Below are positions 12,301 to 24,279 of a stretch of DNA of 64,000 bases, in pieces. Below the pieces are notes generated by a model. It was not told the origin of the DNA. It saw only the letters and a list, made by a program, of their open reading frames with translations, and ran no database searches. The first letter of the stretch is position 1, and each line of letters opens with the position of its first letter. Made by a program: the position numbers and the translations under genes. Source of the DNA: Glebionis coronaria (Eukaryota > Streptophyta > Magnoliopsida > Asterales > Asteraceae); assembly GCA_025667525.1 (NCBI GenBank), contig CM046877.1:262977706-263041705 (forward strand), written 5' to 3'.

Positions 12301-15300
12301 CATTAATGCATCATGCATGTGTGATTTATCAGAACATCTCCAAGTATTGTTAGTAGTCTGTCACTACATTAAATATCAAATTATATACCTTGTTACATGG
12401 CTAACTGGGAAGCTTTGACGCAATGCACATCAGAAACAAAATCAACTTTAGCAACAGATATTGCAAGACATCTAGTGGGAATATTTTACAATCATGCATT
12501 TAGCTTTGGTTTAATGATAGGACAATATACCTATAGAAAGACAAATGAGACAGGGTTTCAGTTTGTTAACGAAAATCACATTGTTTTCTTATTGAACCAA
12601 ATCCACGCATCCTATATTAAAATTTTGACTATTAGATGGTCATGCATCCCTTTTACTGATAAACTTCCCAACGCACTGTGACCAGTTGTATCAATGGAAC
12701 TTGTCATTCTATAGAGTAATTATATCAAAAGAAAATATTAATGGAATTATTATACTTAATACGTTGCCTAATACATATATATGAACTGCTTATGCTTCCG
12801 ATTAAGCATTCACTTGATACCATCTATAGTGGTCAAGTGTTAGGAGGTCATCTGTCTCCCTTAGCACACCCTTTGCCAATACTTTGACTACTAGCTATAT
12901 GGTGTTTGCTTCGAGTCACAGTTTTTGCTCAGAAAGTTGCAATCGTGCATGTCTGTTTGTAGGATCAGCGTGTTCGACATATTTCCTCCCTCAGACCTTT
13001 CTTATTATCACTTTACTCACTGGCAATGTCCACAAACTCAAAAACTAAAAATGGTAGTAGGAGTAATATGCAAATGTAACAAATATTCTTGTTACTGAAA
13101 TAGCATAAATAATGTCTCTCAAAATGTAACAACTTAATTGACAGTTAAGTTTGGTATTCTCAGGTGTATGGTGCTCTCCGCATGACTGTAAAAATGTTCC
13201 TGATGTGGAATTCGCAACTGCTTATTGATGTTGAGGGTGACAGGAATGTGCAGAATTCCTTTCTTGAGGCTAGCAATCTTATTGTCCTCAAGGTTTTCCC
13301 AAAAGACTATTCGAGTTATGATTTTACCTTATGCTTTCTAGTGACTGACCACCTTTCTGATTTCTCAGGAATCTTCAACTATACACTCAAATGCGAATTT
13401 AGGAGTTCATGGGCAAGGTTTATTGAACTTGTCAGGCCCAGGCGACTGTATTGAAGCACAACGTCTCGTCCTGTCCCTGTTTTATGGTGTCAATGTAAGT
13501 GCGTCTGTCTCCTGCTGTGATCTGATAGTTGTATTTCATGCAAAAGAGTGACAAAATTCGGAGTATAGGTTTCTGTGAAGGTAGTCGGTTCAGGTTACGA
13601 TTTATCTCTAATGGGTGAGACTATGTTAAAAAGTTAAGATTAAAGGACAAATGGGTGGAACAGTTCGAAAGTTGCTCCCAAAGTTTAGGTTTCATGCAAA
13701 AGAGTGACAAAATTCGGAGTATAGGTTTCTGTGAAGGTAGTCGGTTCAGGTTACGATTTATCTCTAATGGGTTAGACAAGTATGTTAAAAAGTTAAGATT
13801 AAAGGACAAATGGGTGGAACAGTTCGAAAGTTGCTCAAAGTATATTCTAATTGGATGAAAGCTTTTAAACTTTTTACTAAAGATTTAGAGTTTATTGAAA
13901 TGATGTATGTTGTTTTAATCTTATTTGACACTTTGATTGTTTTATGCATTTAGTTTTTTGCACAAGAAGTCTTTGGGGTTTAATTCACTGGCCCAGACCC
14001 GTATAAGAGTTACCTGTTTTATACCTGACCTATTGAGTTTTGCCACCTCTAATATTCTAGTTACATTTACATGTACATGACTTATTGGCACTCTATACGT
14101 GTTTTTGGGTTTATCGGCTATAGTATCTGGTTTGTTCTAAGTAACTGATACTCTTATTCTGTTTAAAGCTGGGTCCGGGAGCTGTTTTACGTGGTCCCTT
14201 GGAAAATGTCACTGCTAATGCTGTGTAAGTCTCTTGTCTGATCTTTCACTGTGCCTTACATCAACGTGCTCATCATTGGTCTACTGATTAGCATTATGCT
14301 TAATATTTAGGACGCCAATACTGAATTGCAACTCTCAGCAATGTCCAGATGAACTGCTTAATCCACCAGACGACTGCAATGTGAATGCTTCATTGTCCTT
14401 TACACTTCAGGTAATTGATCTAAAAAGTAGCACATCATAAGAGTACATTTATTTGACTATTATGTAAATAGTGCTATATTTATTTTTCAGATATGCCGCG
14501 TTGAGGATGTCTTGGTTCAAGGCCTTATAAGAGGGTCTATCGTGAATTTCCACAGGGCAAGGACTGTTACTGTCGAATCTACTGGGACAATTAGCACCTC
14601 AAAAATGGGTATGCTCACTCAAATCTAAGTAGCGTATGTCAAGTAGATAAACTAAGCAAACACAGAAATGAGCAGGTCAAGACGTGTCGGGTTGGGCCTA
14701 GCAACACTTCTATCTTTTTTTAATTAGGTTACAAACAAGTATCGTCGTAAATGTGATTGATAGTCTTACATTGCTACAGCAGAGCAAAATGTTTTCAGAG
14801 ATTTTCAGAAATGAGCAGGTCAAGACGTGTCGGGTTGGGCCTAGCAACACTTCTATCTTTTTTTAATTAGGTTACAAACAAGTATCGTCGTAAATGTGAT
14901 TGATAGTCTTACATTGCTACAGCAGAGCAAAATGTTTTCAGAGATTCTATAACTTTCAAATTTCATTTTGCTCCAACTTTTAACCTGTTTCCATATATAA
15001 TTAATATACTACAGAGTAAATTTGATCCAGTAGACCTGTTCGATTCCACCTATAGTAAAATGATGCTGAAATTTCAGTGTATAAATTGGTGTAACAGGTT
15101 GCGTAGGAGGTATGGGCAAGGGGGATGTCTTGAGCGTTGGCATTGGGAGTGGTGGTGGTTATGGTGGCAGTGGTGGGTCCGGCTGTTATAATGATACTTG
15201 CATTAATGGTGGTCTTCCATACGGGGATGCGAATTTGCCTTGTTTTTTGGGTAGTGGAGGAGGAAATGACATCAACACTGACTCAACTGCTGGTGGTGGT

Positions 15301-18300
15301 GTTTTGGGTGAGCTAAAGTCTTCCTCTTGATGTAAATTGACTTAGTTAACCAAATTGTGTTATCTCTCCATTATCCATAGCAAGGAAAGCACTAATTGCT
15401 TAACTTGGAATGTGTATGTATATGCAGTGATTGGTTCATTGGAACATCCATTGTCAAGTTTGTCAATTGATGGTTCATTAGGAGCCGATGGAGGAAGTTA
15501 TGCTGAAGTTATCGACTATAAACATCATGGCATCACTGATTGGTTCCAAGGTTCTGGGGGCGGGTCTGGTGGTACAATTCTTTTGTTCTTGAATGCGTTG
15601 ACTGTTGGCGAGTCTGGGATACTTTCGAGTGGTGGAGGTCGAGGTACCCCAAATGGTAGTGGTGGTGGCGGAGGTGGAAGAATTCATTTTCATTGGTCAC
15701 ATATACCAACTGGTGAAGTATATCAACCCATTGCTACTGTCAAAGGAAACATCTCTACGAGGTTCGTAAGAATTGCAAGTCTATCTCTGACATTAGAAAA
15801 CTGGAAAGATACATCTTAAAGAACATGCATTGTATTTGGCAGATATAAATAAAGAAATTGACATAATCTATTCATTTTCGCGATCTAACATGTCAATGTT
15901 TTCATCCTGTTTTATGTAAAATGCGAGAAGAACTAAAATATAATTTATTATTTCTAACTTATGAATGTTTTTATATTAGGGGTGGACTTGGTGGGAATGA
16001 AGGTGGTGCAGGAGAAATTGGATCAGTTACTGGCAAATCTTGTCCAAAAGGGCTTTATGGCACATTTTGTGAGGTATTTCATCGTTGCCCCTAGAATTAT
16101 ATCTTTTTTTCAGCTTAACTTTTTTTTTTCTGTCTCGACCACATACCGTGTAACAATAGTACTTTATGGACTAGTTGTTCCATTGTTGTTTTTCATCCAG
16201 GTGATTAATAATGGGTGATGATCCTTGAATAGACAACTAACATAGACATATGTTGTGGTTTCATTTCTTGAATTGACATGAATTTGATTGTTATGGTGGT
16301 TGCTCTTTGTTGTATCTGTTAGGATCAGCTAGACAAAAGTGCACCAAAACTGATTGATCAAAACAGATACAAATGATCAGAACAAGGGAGTTTAGTTTTA
16401 GGATAAAACAAAAATAGTGAACTTTGTTGTATGGAAGTTTTTCTTTCTTTCTAATATTACAAACAAAGGATACAAATATATATAGACTTATGGTTTCTAG
16501 AATTTTCCTATCCAGAACCTTCCTAGATTTTTCCATAAGTCACTCATTTTTCTAGATTCTTCTTAAGAAACTATCTATCTAGATTTTTCTTAAGTTTCTA
16601 GCAAAAAGACCAAAATACCCTTTAGACCAAAATTACTAAACTACCCTTAGGAGGTCAAGTCAAACAACTAACAATCTCCACCTTGACTTTAGCTCCTAAG
16701 TGACACCGAAGTTCCAAATCAAAATCAAACCTCCAAATGCTAGACAAACTAGCCTAATTCAAATGATCGAATCCGAAAACGATCCAAAACAAAACCAACC
16801 AAAAAACAAACACCGATATTTTTAAATGCGAACAACCAAATGTTAACCGACAATTTCAAACTCGGTCAACCAAACAACCAAATCGGCACAAACGATCTTC
16901 AACAAACAAATTCGGGCAACCAACTTCAAAGGCCCGACAAACGAAGATCCAAATTTCCAAATTTCAAACGATCGAACAACTTCAAACGACATGATGATAA
17001 TCAAGTCTTCAAACATCGAATCGATCTTCAAATTCCAAATACCAAATTCAAATTCAAATACCAAACAAACCGATTCCAAGAAACCAATACCACCAACCAA
17101 TGATCTCATATTCCCATGTCGTTACTAATAGCCAAGTTCCAACTTCAAACATCAAACAAGAAGTAGACAAATCCATAGGCGATCGCTCCACCATACAAAA
17201 TGAAGTACCAAGCCCTGCTATATGTTATATATAGAGACCAACAAACTTCTTTGTTATCAAAGTCCTATGAAGCAACCAACCATAGCTAATTCACAAAACC
17301 TAACTCTGATTTGCTACCCAATCCTAGTTAACAAACCCCTTTGATCAATCAAATAAGCGGAAGCAACAACGAGAACTAGATGGTTTGACTACTGTTTTGG
17401 GTTTACTAAAATTCTGGAACAAAACCACCCACAACAAATAACAAATTCTAATCCTAATTCCCAATTAACAAACACCTTCAATTTATCAAACACATAGTAG
17501 CAACAAATGATTGAAGGATAACAAAACAACAAAGCTGATGTGTAACAAGCCCACCAAATCAAGAGGATAAATAAACCTATTCAAAAGATTCAATAACCCA
17601 CAATTGAATCTTGATTCAAATGGACCGATTGGCTCTGATACCAATTTGTTAGGATCAGCTAGACAAAAGTGCACCAAAACTGATTGATCAAAACAGATAC
17701 AAATGATCAGAACAAGGGAGTTTTAGGATAAAACAAAAATAGTGAACTTTGTTGTATGGAAGTTTTTCTTTCTTTCTAATATTACAAACAAAGGATACAA
17801 ATATATATAGACTTATGGTTTCTAGAATTTTCCTATCCAGAACCTTCCTAGATTTTTCCATAAGTCACTCATTTTTCTAGATTCTTCTTAAGAAACTATC
17901 TATCTAGATTTTTCTTAAGTTTCTAGCAAAAAGACCAAAATACTGATACGAACCTATCCCATACTAGGCTCGTAATCGGTTCATAAGTCCCAAGTGTAGA
18001 ACTCACTCAAAAAGCTAGCTTGTTTGAGGAGGGGACACCTGGACATTATAAACCATCAACCATTCCCATACATGGCCGATGTGGGATCATAACATTACCC
18101 CACCCTTTGAAGAACCAACGTCCTCGTTGGTCACGGCTATGTTGGTCACGGTTGGCACCCCCTTTGGGTCCAAGCCACCACTCCATGGGCCACCACTCCG
18201 AGCTCGTTGGTCACGGCTATGTTGGTCACGGTTGGCACCCCCTTTGGGTCCAAGCCACCACTCCATAGGCCACCACTCCGAGTGTTGGAACCTCGTAAGG

Positions 18301-21300
18301 TAGGGCTAGCTCTGATACCAATTGATACGAACCTATCCCATACTAGGCTCGTAATCGGTTCATAAGTCCCAAGTGTAGAACTCACTCAAAAAGCTAGCTT
18401 GTTTGAGGAGGGGACACCTGGACATTATAAACCATCAACCATTCCCATACATGGCCGATGTGGGATCATAACCCTTTAGACCAAAATTACTAAACTACCC
18501 TTAGGAGGTCAAGTCAAACAACTAACAGTATCTACTTCACAGTTGGAAGAATTACTCTAATTTTTGAGGGTATCATGTTTTTGAACAGGAATGTCCTGTT
18601 GGTACATACAAAAATGTTAGTGGATCTGATAAGGAGCTATGTTTCGAGTGTCCATCCAATGAGCTTCCCCATCGTGCATACTATATTTATGTACGAGGTA
18701 AGGAGTTACATATCGTGGTTCTGATATTTTTCTATTTTAATTTTATAGTTTGGTATATATAATTAATACAATTTTTGTGACTTCTTGTAGGGGGTACTGC
18801 TGAAACTCCGTGTCCGTACAAATGCATTTCAGACAAATACCACATGCCACATTGTTACACTGCTCTCGAAGAGTTAATGGAGACATTTGGCGGGCCTTGG
18901 TTATTTGGTCTTCTTCTATTGGGTCTTCTTATCCTGTTGGCACTCGTGCTTAGTGTTGCAAGGATGAAATTTGTAGGATTTGATGAGTCATCTGGATCTG
19001 CTCGAGCACAAGGCTCTCAGATAGATCACTCATTTCCTTTCTTGGAGTCTCTGAATGAGGTTAGAAAACTTGCTGCTTCTTTTTTAGATTTATTCCTTGT
19101 TGCAGCATCAATAAAACCAATCATAAAACCCCACGAATTAGTAAACTACTATATGAACATTGATGATATCGTCTCTTAAGAACAATTTAGTTCGCCAAAT
19201 GTGATTACAAATCATTATTTGGCTGACTTTTAACCTGTATTATCTTTTATCTTTGTAGTGCTTTGACCCTTTAGAGATAAACGTAGCCTGGATATACCCT
19301 TTCATGTGTAAAGGGACTGAACGTTCACCTCTAATAATATCCTTTGGCTTGCAGGTTTTGGAAACAAACAGAGTTGAGGAGTCTGAAGGTCATGTCCATA
19401 GGATGTACTTTATGGGACAAAATACTTTCAGGGAACCTTGGCATCTTCCTCACACGCCTCCAGAACAAGTGATAGATATAGTGTAAATTTCTATTCTTTG
19501 TTGATTGCTACTACGTTCCCTTTCTTTTGTTTGTCGTCTTAGACGATGGATATCGTGTTTCAGTCTGTTTTTTTTTTTTGTTCATTGGATATGGTGAGAC
19601 ATTGATACGTATTAAGAGTATTTGATTGAAATTGCAGGTATGAGGGTGCCTTTAATAGATTTGTGGAAGAAATCAATGCTTTAGCGACTTATCAATGGTG
19701 GGAGGGATCAATTTATAGTATTCTCTTTTTCTTTGCTTACCCTCTTGCATGGTCATGGCAACAATGGAGACAGAAGTTGAAGTTGCAACGATTACGCGAG
19801 TTTGTAAGGTCCGAGTATGACCATGCTTGCTTGCGTTCGTGTCGATCACGTGCTCTGTACGAAGGGCTTAAGGTTAGTCCATGGTGAAATTTGTCAAGTT
19901 AAGCATATGTATATTCTGAACGGCAAAGTTAAACATGTCAACTTAAAGATTTATATAAAGATATTTGCCAGGTGATGGTATTATTTTAGTTTTTTTTGCT
20001 CCCTATGTCTTCGATGGTACTAATTTGTAATTCTGGTGTCCATTGTATGTTCTTATTTTCTGAGGGAGATATATAAGAGAAGACTCTAATTACAGTTATG
20101 TAATGTTGTAGGTAGCTGCGACATCTGATCTAATGCTAGGTTATGTGGACTTCTTTCTTGGTGGTGATGAGAAGAGAAACGATCTCCCCCCTCGCCTTCA
20201 TCAAAGACTCCCGTTGGCTCTCTTGTTTGGAGGAGATGGAAGTTACATGGCTCCTTTCTCGCTTCACAATGACAATGTTATTACAAGTCTCATGAATCAG
20301 GTTTATTACTTAATCCAAGGACTTAGATGCAGCAAAATATTCGGGTTGGGTCACTGGTCAAGAGAGTATTTTTAATAATATACTCTACTTATTATATTCA
20401 AATAATTCAGGAACTTTTATACATAAACCACAGTTCAATGGACCTTCTACTTTTGACCCTTATAATAAATGTAGGGTGCCTTTGGTTTGTTAATGGGAAT
20501 CATAATGGCTATTGGTTTGAATAATGTGTGGCGTGGGGAGGGGTTGTTTACTTTTTACTTAATGGGAAAGAAATGTGGGCCAAAGCCTTATTTCCTCTTT
20601 AATTTGGAGAGTAAAGCTTCCCTCCCCCCTATAAGAGGCATATATAGCCACTTAATTAGGTAAACACACCCCCTTTGGGTATCAATAAATGGGCTTAACC
20701 ACTATACCATGTAATTAAAAAGAACAAGCAAGCTCTAAAGAGGTTTCTGGTTGAAATAACAATGGGTCTCACGGAGTACTAACAAACCCACCTATCTAGT
20801 AAAGAATGGGTCTATGGGTGTGAGCTCATAACTTTATTGCCGAACTTGTAAACAAACACTCCTAACGGGTTTCATTGTGATACACCAATTCCAAAATCCA
20901 TACACCAAACGCTTCCTTAAGCTCTTACCATGTATAGCTCACTTTTTTATTCTAGACATTTGAGGTTAGATTTTATAACTTACTAAGTAAATCCGAATCT
21001 ACCCATTAATCAGTAAATTGGTTGAACTCCTCACCTCTATTCATACTTTGTAAGAATAAAATATCACTCTCCACTCGACCTGTGTAACAATTTTGGCCTC
21101 ATTTTTTTTGAGGCATTTGACCCCTTTTCGATATAATGCTAATCTTTTTAATTTACACATTTGTGATTATAGTTAAATAATAACTCGAATCTACCCATTA
21201 ATCTTTAATATGGGTTGAAATTTTCATCTATATTCATACTTTTGCATTATCTTTCAATCTTTCATGCTGCACCTCTGCTGATCGATATATTGCTATTTTC

Positions 21301-23761
21301 AGTGTGTTCCTCCTACTACTTGGTTTCGCTTTGTAGCTGGTTTAAATGCACAACTGCGGCTGGTTCGTCGAGGTAGACTTAGGGTGATGTTTCGCACAGT
21401 TGTCACGTGGATAGAAACTTATGCTAATCCGACGTTGAAGAATTATGGTGTAAGGGTTGACCTTGCTTTGTTTCAAGCTACAAGTGGGGACAATTATCAG
21501 TATGGAATTTTGGTATCTTCTGTAAGGATCGGTGGAGCTACTAGAAGGGGACTACTGGCTAGGTAAATATTTCTACTCAAGTTATCAACCTTAATGCTTA
21601 TTGGTTACTTGATTATTGCGATTTCAAGTCACAATACGTAATCCTCCTCTTTTTTCAACCAAATCTTGGAGACCTATTTCACAAAACCTGTCATTTTTTG
21701 GTCACAAAATTCACTTTTTCATTATATATAATAATCATTAAATAATCAAAATACTATGAATACCCAAAAATCTGTTAATTGAAATCCAAACCACAGAAGC
21801 CAAGTATCTGATCATGCTTATTGGTTGGTATAGTTGATGGTATTGATGTTACCAAAGTTTATTTATTTGTATTCATCAGAGATCTTCTTGTTACCAACTT
21901 ACCGCTTTTTTAATCCAGCAGCAATAATGATAGCGCTTTTCAAGAAGATTCAACTATTGATTCTGAAGAACAAAAGGCTTCAAATCAAATACACGGGAAT
22001 ACCAACGATAATATGACACAGAAAAAGAGTTACACTAGGGTGTTAGATATCAGTAGTTTAAAAACGCTCAATGAAAACAGAGAAATATTTTTTCTTCTCT
22101 CCTTTATAATCCATAACACCAAACCCAAGGGTCACCAGGTAACACTTCTAATTCTTCCATCTTGTGCATGCACGAACTTATACATGTTTATTGCATGTCA
22201 TACTACACAATCGAGGTGACCTGATGAACCAATTGGGTAAAATGGGTCAGAAGGGGTTCGGGTTGTAACATGTCATTTATAGTAATGGGCTGGAGCCTAC
22301 CAGGTTTGGCTGGTTCACCCACAAACACTTTTGTCCCTGTAACTTATTTTCAATATAATAGCATTAGATATACTTGTAAACCAATTTTATTACAGCATAC
22401 TAATCCAATCTTCAATTTAAACGATTTAGGGGCTGTTTCACTGTTTGCATTAAAAATAGAGTTTGGATAACTTTTAGATAATATTTTATATTTGACCCAT
22501 TTGAGAAATGAACACTCAAATCGACCTATTCATAGGCAAAAGGGTTGGAGTTGTCAACTCTAGTTGGCATGCTTGTTACTCAGTTTCTGAACAAAATCTA
22601 TCAATGGTTGGTGCAGGATCTTGTGGGTTTGGTGATCTCGATGCTACTCTTAGGAGATTTTAGTCTTGTATTGCTTACATTGCTCCAGTTATATTCATTT
22701 TCTTTAGCACATGTGTTCTTAGTTCTATTCATTTTGCCTCTTGGAATATTACTTCCTTTTCCTGCTGGTATAAATGCTCTGTTCAGTCAAGGACCCAGAC
22801 GGTCTGCTGGACTTGCTCGTATATATGCTCTGTGGAACATAATGTCTTTAGTCAATGTGGTAAGTTTTGTTTAACAGACTTATATCAACGTATATACTTG
22901 CTGATATAAATGTTCACATCTAGGTAAACGGTTAGGTGTTGGCTGATATGTTTCTACTTTTTGTTATTCCAGGTGGTTGCCTTTATCTGTGGTTACGTCC
23001 ATTATTCCGCTCAGCCCAGTAAAATACCTTCAGACGTCCAGCCTTGGTCCATGTGAGTAATAATTATTATGTTTATCAGGTTACAGTAGACGACATTTTG
23101 ATAAGGTGGATAATGGCTTGTGTGTGCCTTAACTATAGTCTTTTATAGTGATACAAACATGAGTGCACACCTATGCCTGGATCCAGGCTTTCTTAAACTT
23201 AATATTCCTAGTCCGCTTGGATAGCCAGTCAAACATGATTTTTTTGTATGGGTCGAAACGGATTGGCCAGAAACACTTTTTAATCATCTTTAACTTATCA
23301 TCAACGATTAGGTTCCAAATACTGCATTGTTTTTGTTTATTTTAATATTTTATAAAAGAATATTACATGAGTTGACCCACCAGGTAAATGGGTGGACTAT
23401 GCCACACGGATTTGTAGGTTTCTATTAAATTTTGCAACTACTTATGATACATCACTTATGTAGATAGATTAAGATGTTGTGGACCGATGATTTTGGGCGG
23501 GTCTGTCTGATAAGTTCTGACACATCTTTTAAGAGTTAGACAACCCGTATGATCTATCCATTTTGCGACCACTTGGCACATTGGGGTAACATTTTGGTTT
23601 GTTGGTGCAGGGAGGAAAGCGAGTGGTGGATTTTTCCAGTTGCACTAGTTTTGTGTAAATGCATCCAATCACACTTCGTAAATTGGCATATCGCAAATTT
23701 GGAGATTCAAGATAGATCGTTATATAGTAATGACATTACGGCTTTTTGGCACTCATCATAG
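9393..23761 (+). CDS. glycine-rich multi-pass membrane protein (AT5G11700/AT4G32920/AT5G47020 family), 22 exons
   Basis: Exons: 9393-10198, 11153-11268, 11383-11591, 11700-11819, 13164-13292, 13369-13494, 14169-14224, 14311-14410, 14491-14608, 15098-15307, 15428-15761, 15980-16073, 18589-18697, 18791-19059, 19355-19482, 19638-19872, 20112-20300, 21303-21562, 21919-22138, 22617-22859, 22973-23052, 23611-23761. They sum to 4302 nt (1433 aa plus TAG) and all phases agree. Residues 1-23 look like a signal peptide, followed by a proline run (SPPAPPPPPPRPP) and long glycine-rich stretches. A cysteine motif (CPKGLYGTFCE with CPVGTY, about 797-812) resembles ephrin-receptor-like/GCC2 repeats. A strong membrane helix lies at about 879-902 and more at about 1000-1014, 1277-1332, 1350-1370 and 1388-1402. 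I recognise the Arabidopsis family from its conserved blocks; relatives are of similar length (about 1.4-1.5 thousand residues). The biochemical function is unknown. All introns are GT-AG except intron 4 (11820-13163), which begins GC. The gene appears intact. Confidence 0.9.
10265..10525. mobile_element. hAT-type MITE in intron 1
   Basis: The 261-bp element has terminal inverted repeats CAATGGCGGAGCTA and TAGCTCCGCCACTG (one mismatch). It is flanked by perfect 8-bp target duplications CCACTAGG at 10257-10264 and 10526-10533. An 8-bp duplication is the hallmark of hAT transposases. There is no coding capacity, so it is a non-autonomous copy. It lies inside intron 1 and does not touch either splice site. 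Confidence 0.85.
11820..13163 (+). other. intron 4, GC-AG type, 1344 bp
   Basis: The donor reads AAG|GCAAAT and the acceptor CTCAG|GTG. The exon join restores the conserved reading (LLMSDSAIK followed by VYGALRM). No upstream GT donor keeps the frame without removing conserved residues. The AG|GCAA context is what GC donors normally need. Nothing else was recognised in the intron. Confidence 0.8.
13535..13842. repeat. 156-bp tandem duplication in intron 6
   Basis: A block beginning TTCATGCAAAAGAGTGAC at 13535 is repeated at 13691 with very few differences (for example GGGTGAGACTA versus GGGTTAGACAAGTA). It is non-coding and lies wholly within intron 6 (13495-14168). Confidence 0.85.
14663..14948. 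repeat. 143-bp tandem duplication in intron 9
   Basis: The block starting CAGAAATGAGCAGGTCAAG at 14663 is repeated at 14806 with essentially no mismatch over its length, ending GTTTTCAGAGATT in both copies. The near identity suggests a recent duplication inside intron 9 (14609-15097). Confidence 0.9.
16317..16673 (-). repeat. 3' LTR of the intron-12 element (357 bp)
   Basis: This is the uninterrupted LTR copy. The adjacent internal bases read AAGGTGGAGAT on the minus strand, a polypurine tract, which marks it as the 3' LTR. A comparison with the right copy defines where the nested TRIM entered. Confidence 0.9.
17632..17643 (-). other. primer binding site of the intron-12 element
   Basis: The minus strand reads TGGTATCAGAGC, the complement of the initiator-Met tRNA 3' end, three bases from the LTR at 17647. 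Confidence 0.9.
17944..18471 (-). mobile_element. nested TRIM, about 528 bp with about 150-bp LTRs
   Basis: LTRs lie at 17944-18094 and 18323-18471; both start TGATACGAACCTATCCC, and near the other end both read GTGGGATCATAA. The minus strand has a primer site TGGTATCAGAGC (18309-18320) and a purine tract AAAGGGTGGGG at the other LTR, so this is a minus-strand terminal-repeat retrotransposon in miniature. The CCCACATCGG and TTTATAA words of its LTR are familiar from other plant TRIMs. The target duplication is not clean: the right junction has lost or changed a few bases. The open frames across it are repeat artefacts. Confidence 0.85.
18123..18282. repeat. two 80-bp tandem repeats inside the nested TRIM
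   Basis: A GC-rich 80-bp unit starting CTCGTTGGTCACGGCTATG occurs at 18123 and again at 18203, with one visible difference (CATGGGCC versus CATAGGCC). It makes up most of the TRIM's internal region. Confidence 0.9.
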
Positions 23762-24279
23762 ATGTAGGTATTAAGATGAATATTTTTGTACATCTTGATT
23801 TTCACAGTATGTTTTTTTGGGCTATTCATTGTAGTTAGGCGGCAATAGATAAAATGAAAAATGTAATGCAGTGCAGGCAGAGTAAAAGAATGCTCAAAAG
23901 TATATAAATAAATTCGAGGTAATTTGATATTCTGTTCTATATGGTTATCTTTACGGGTCCAATCAAATAGATATCTGCTGGAGACAGTGAATAGAAGATT
24001 CACAAGGCTTATATGTTTATTGCTGTATAATATAACCTATAAAAAAAGGATGTTTATTGCTGGTATGAGCGCGGGTGTGCAAATCAGTGGACATCAACCA
24101 CAGTCCTCGTGTTATGTCTGCAACCTAATAAGAGATCGAGAAAATCAAAATTAAGGGAAGTGATTCAACATGATCATAATAGACGCGTTTAGTAAAGAAA
24201 ATTATACAGTAGTAACAATTCAATACTGCAAAATTCAAGACACACTAAGCAAAAGAAACAAAGGTGCAAAGTGCAATGC
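23762..24279 (+). other. 3' flank of the glycine-rich protein gene
   Basis: This stretch should contain the 3' UTR. An AATAAA word at 23907-23912, about 146 bp after the stop codon, is a plausible polyadenylation signal. No other gene or repeat was recognised. Confidence 0.5.

Larger units (their letters stand above)
16317..18527 (-). mobile_element. short non-autonomous LTR element (TRIM/LARD-like) in intron 12
   Basis: Two LTRs (16317-16673 and 17647-18527) start TGTTAGGATCAGC and end CAACTAACA. Perfect 5-bp target duplications GTATC flank the element at 16312-16316 and 18528-18532. The initiator-Met primer site and a purine tract place it on the minus strand, antisense to the gene. The 973-bp internal part (16674-17646) is AC-rich and has no protein domain. 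The right LTR is interrupted by a second element. Intron 12 (16074-18588) would be about 300 bp without this insertion. Confidence 0.92.
17647..18527 (-). repeat. 5' LTR of the intron-12 element, split by a nested TRIM
   Basis: The LTR sequence runs from 17647 to 17943, is interrupted at the word AAAATAC, and resumes with CCCTTTAGACC at about 18472 to end at 18527. The uninterrupted copy reads AAAATACCCTTTAGACC. The left copy also has a few extra bases (GTTTAG) absent here. Confidence 0.88.

Noticed and set aside
12397..12681. A 94-codon ORF in intron 4
   Set aside because: No similarity to the gene family, no splice-compatible phase with neighbours, and AT-rich codon use.
16840..17109. Open frames on both strands in the intron-12 element interior
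   Set aside because: AC-rich, Asn/Gln/Phe-repetitive translation without any domain; an accidental frame in a non-autonomous element.
18020..18385. Overlapping open frames rich in Trp/Arg/Pro in intron 12
   Set aside because: They translate the 80-bp tandem repeat of the nested TRIM on both strands and repeat themselves.
17944..18471. Nested TRIM as a Cassandra element
   Set aside because: Cassandra LTRs carry 5S rRNA-like sequence; I see none here.
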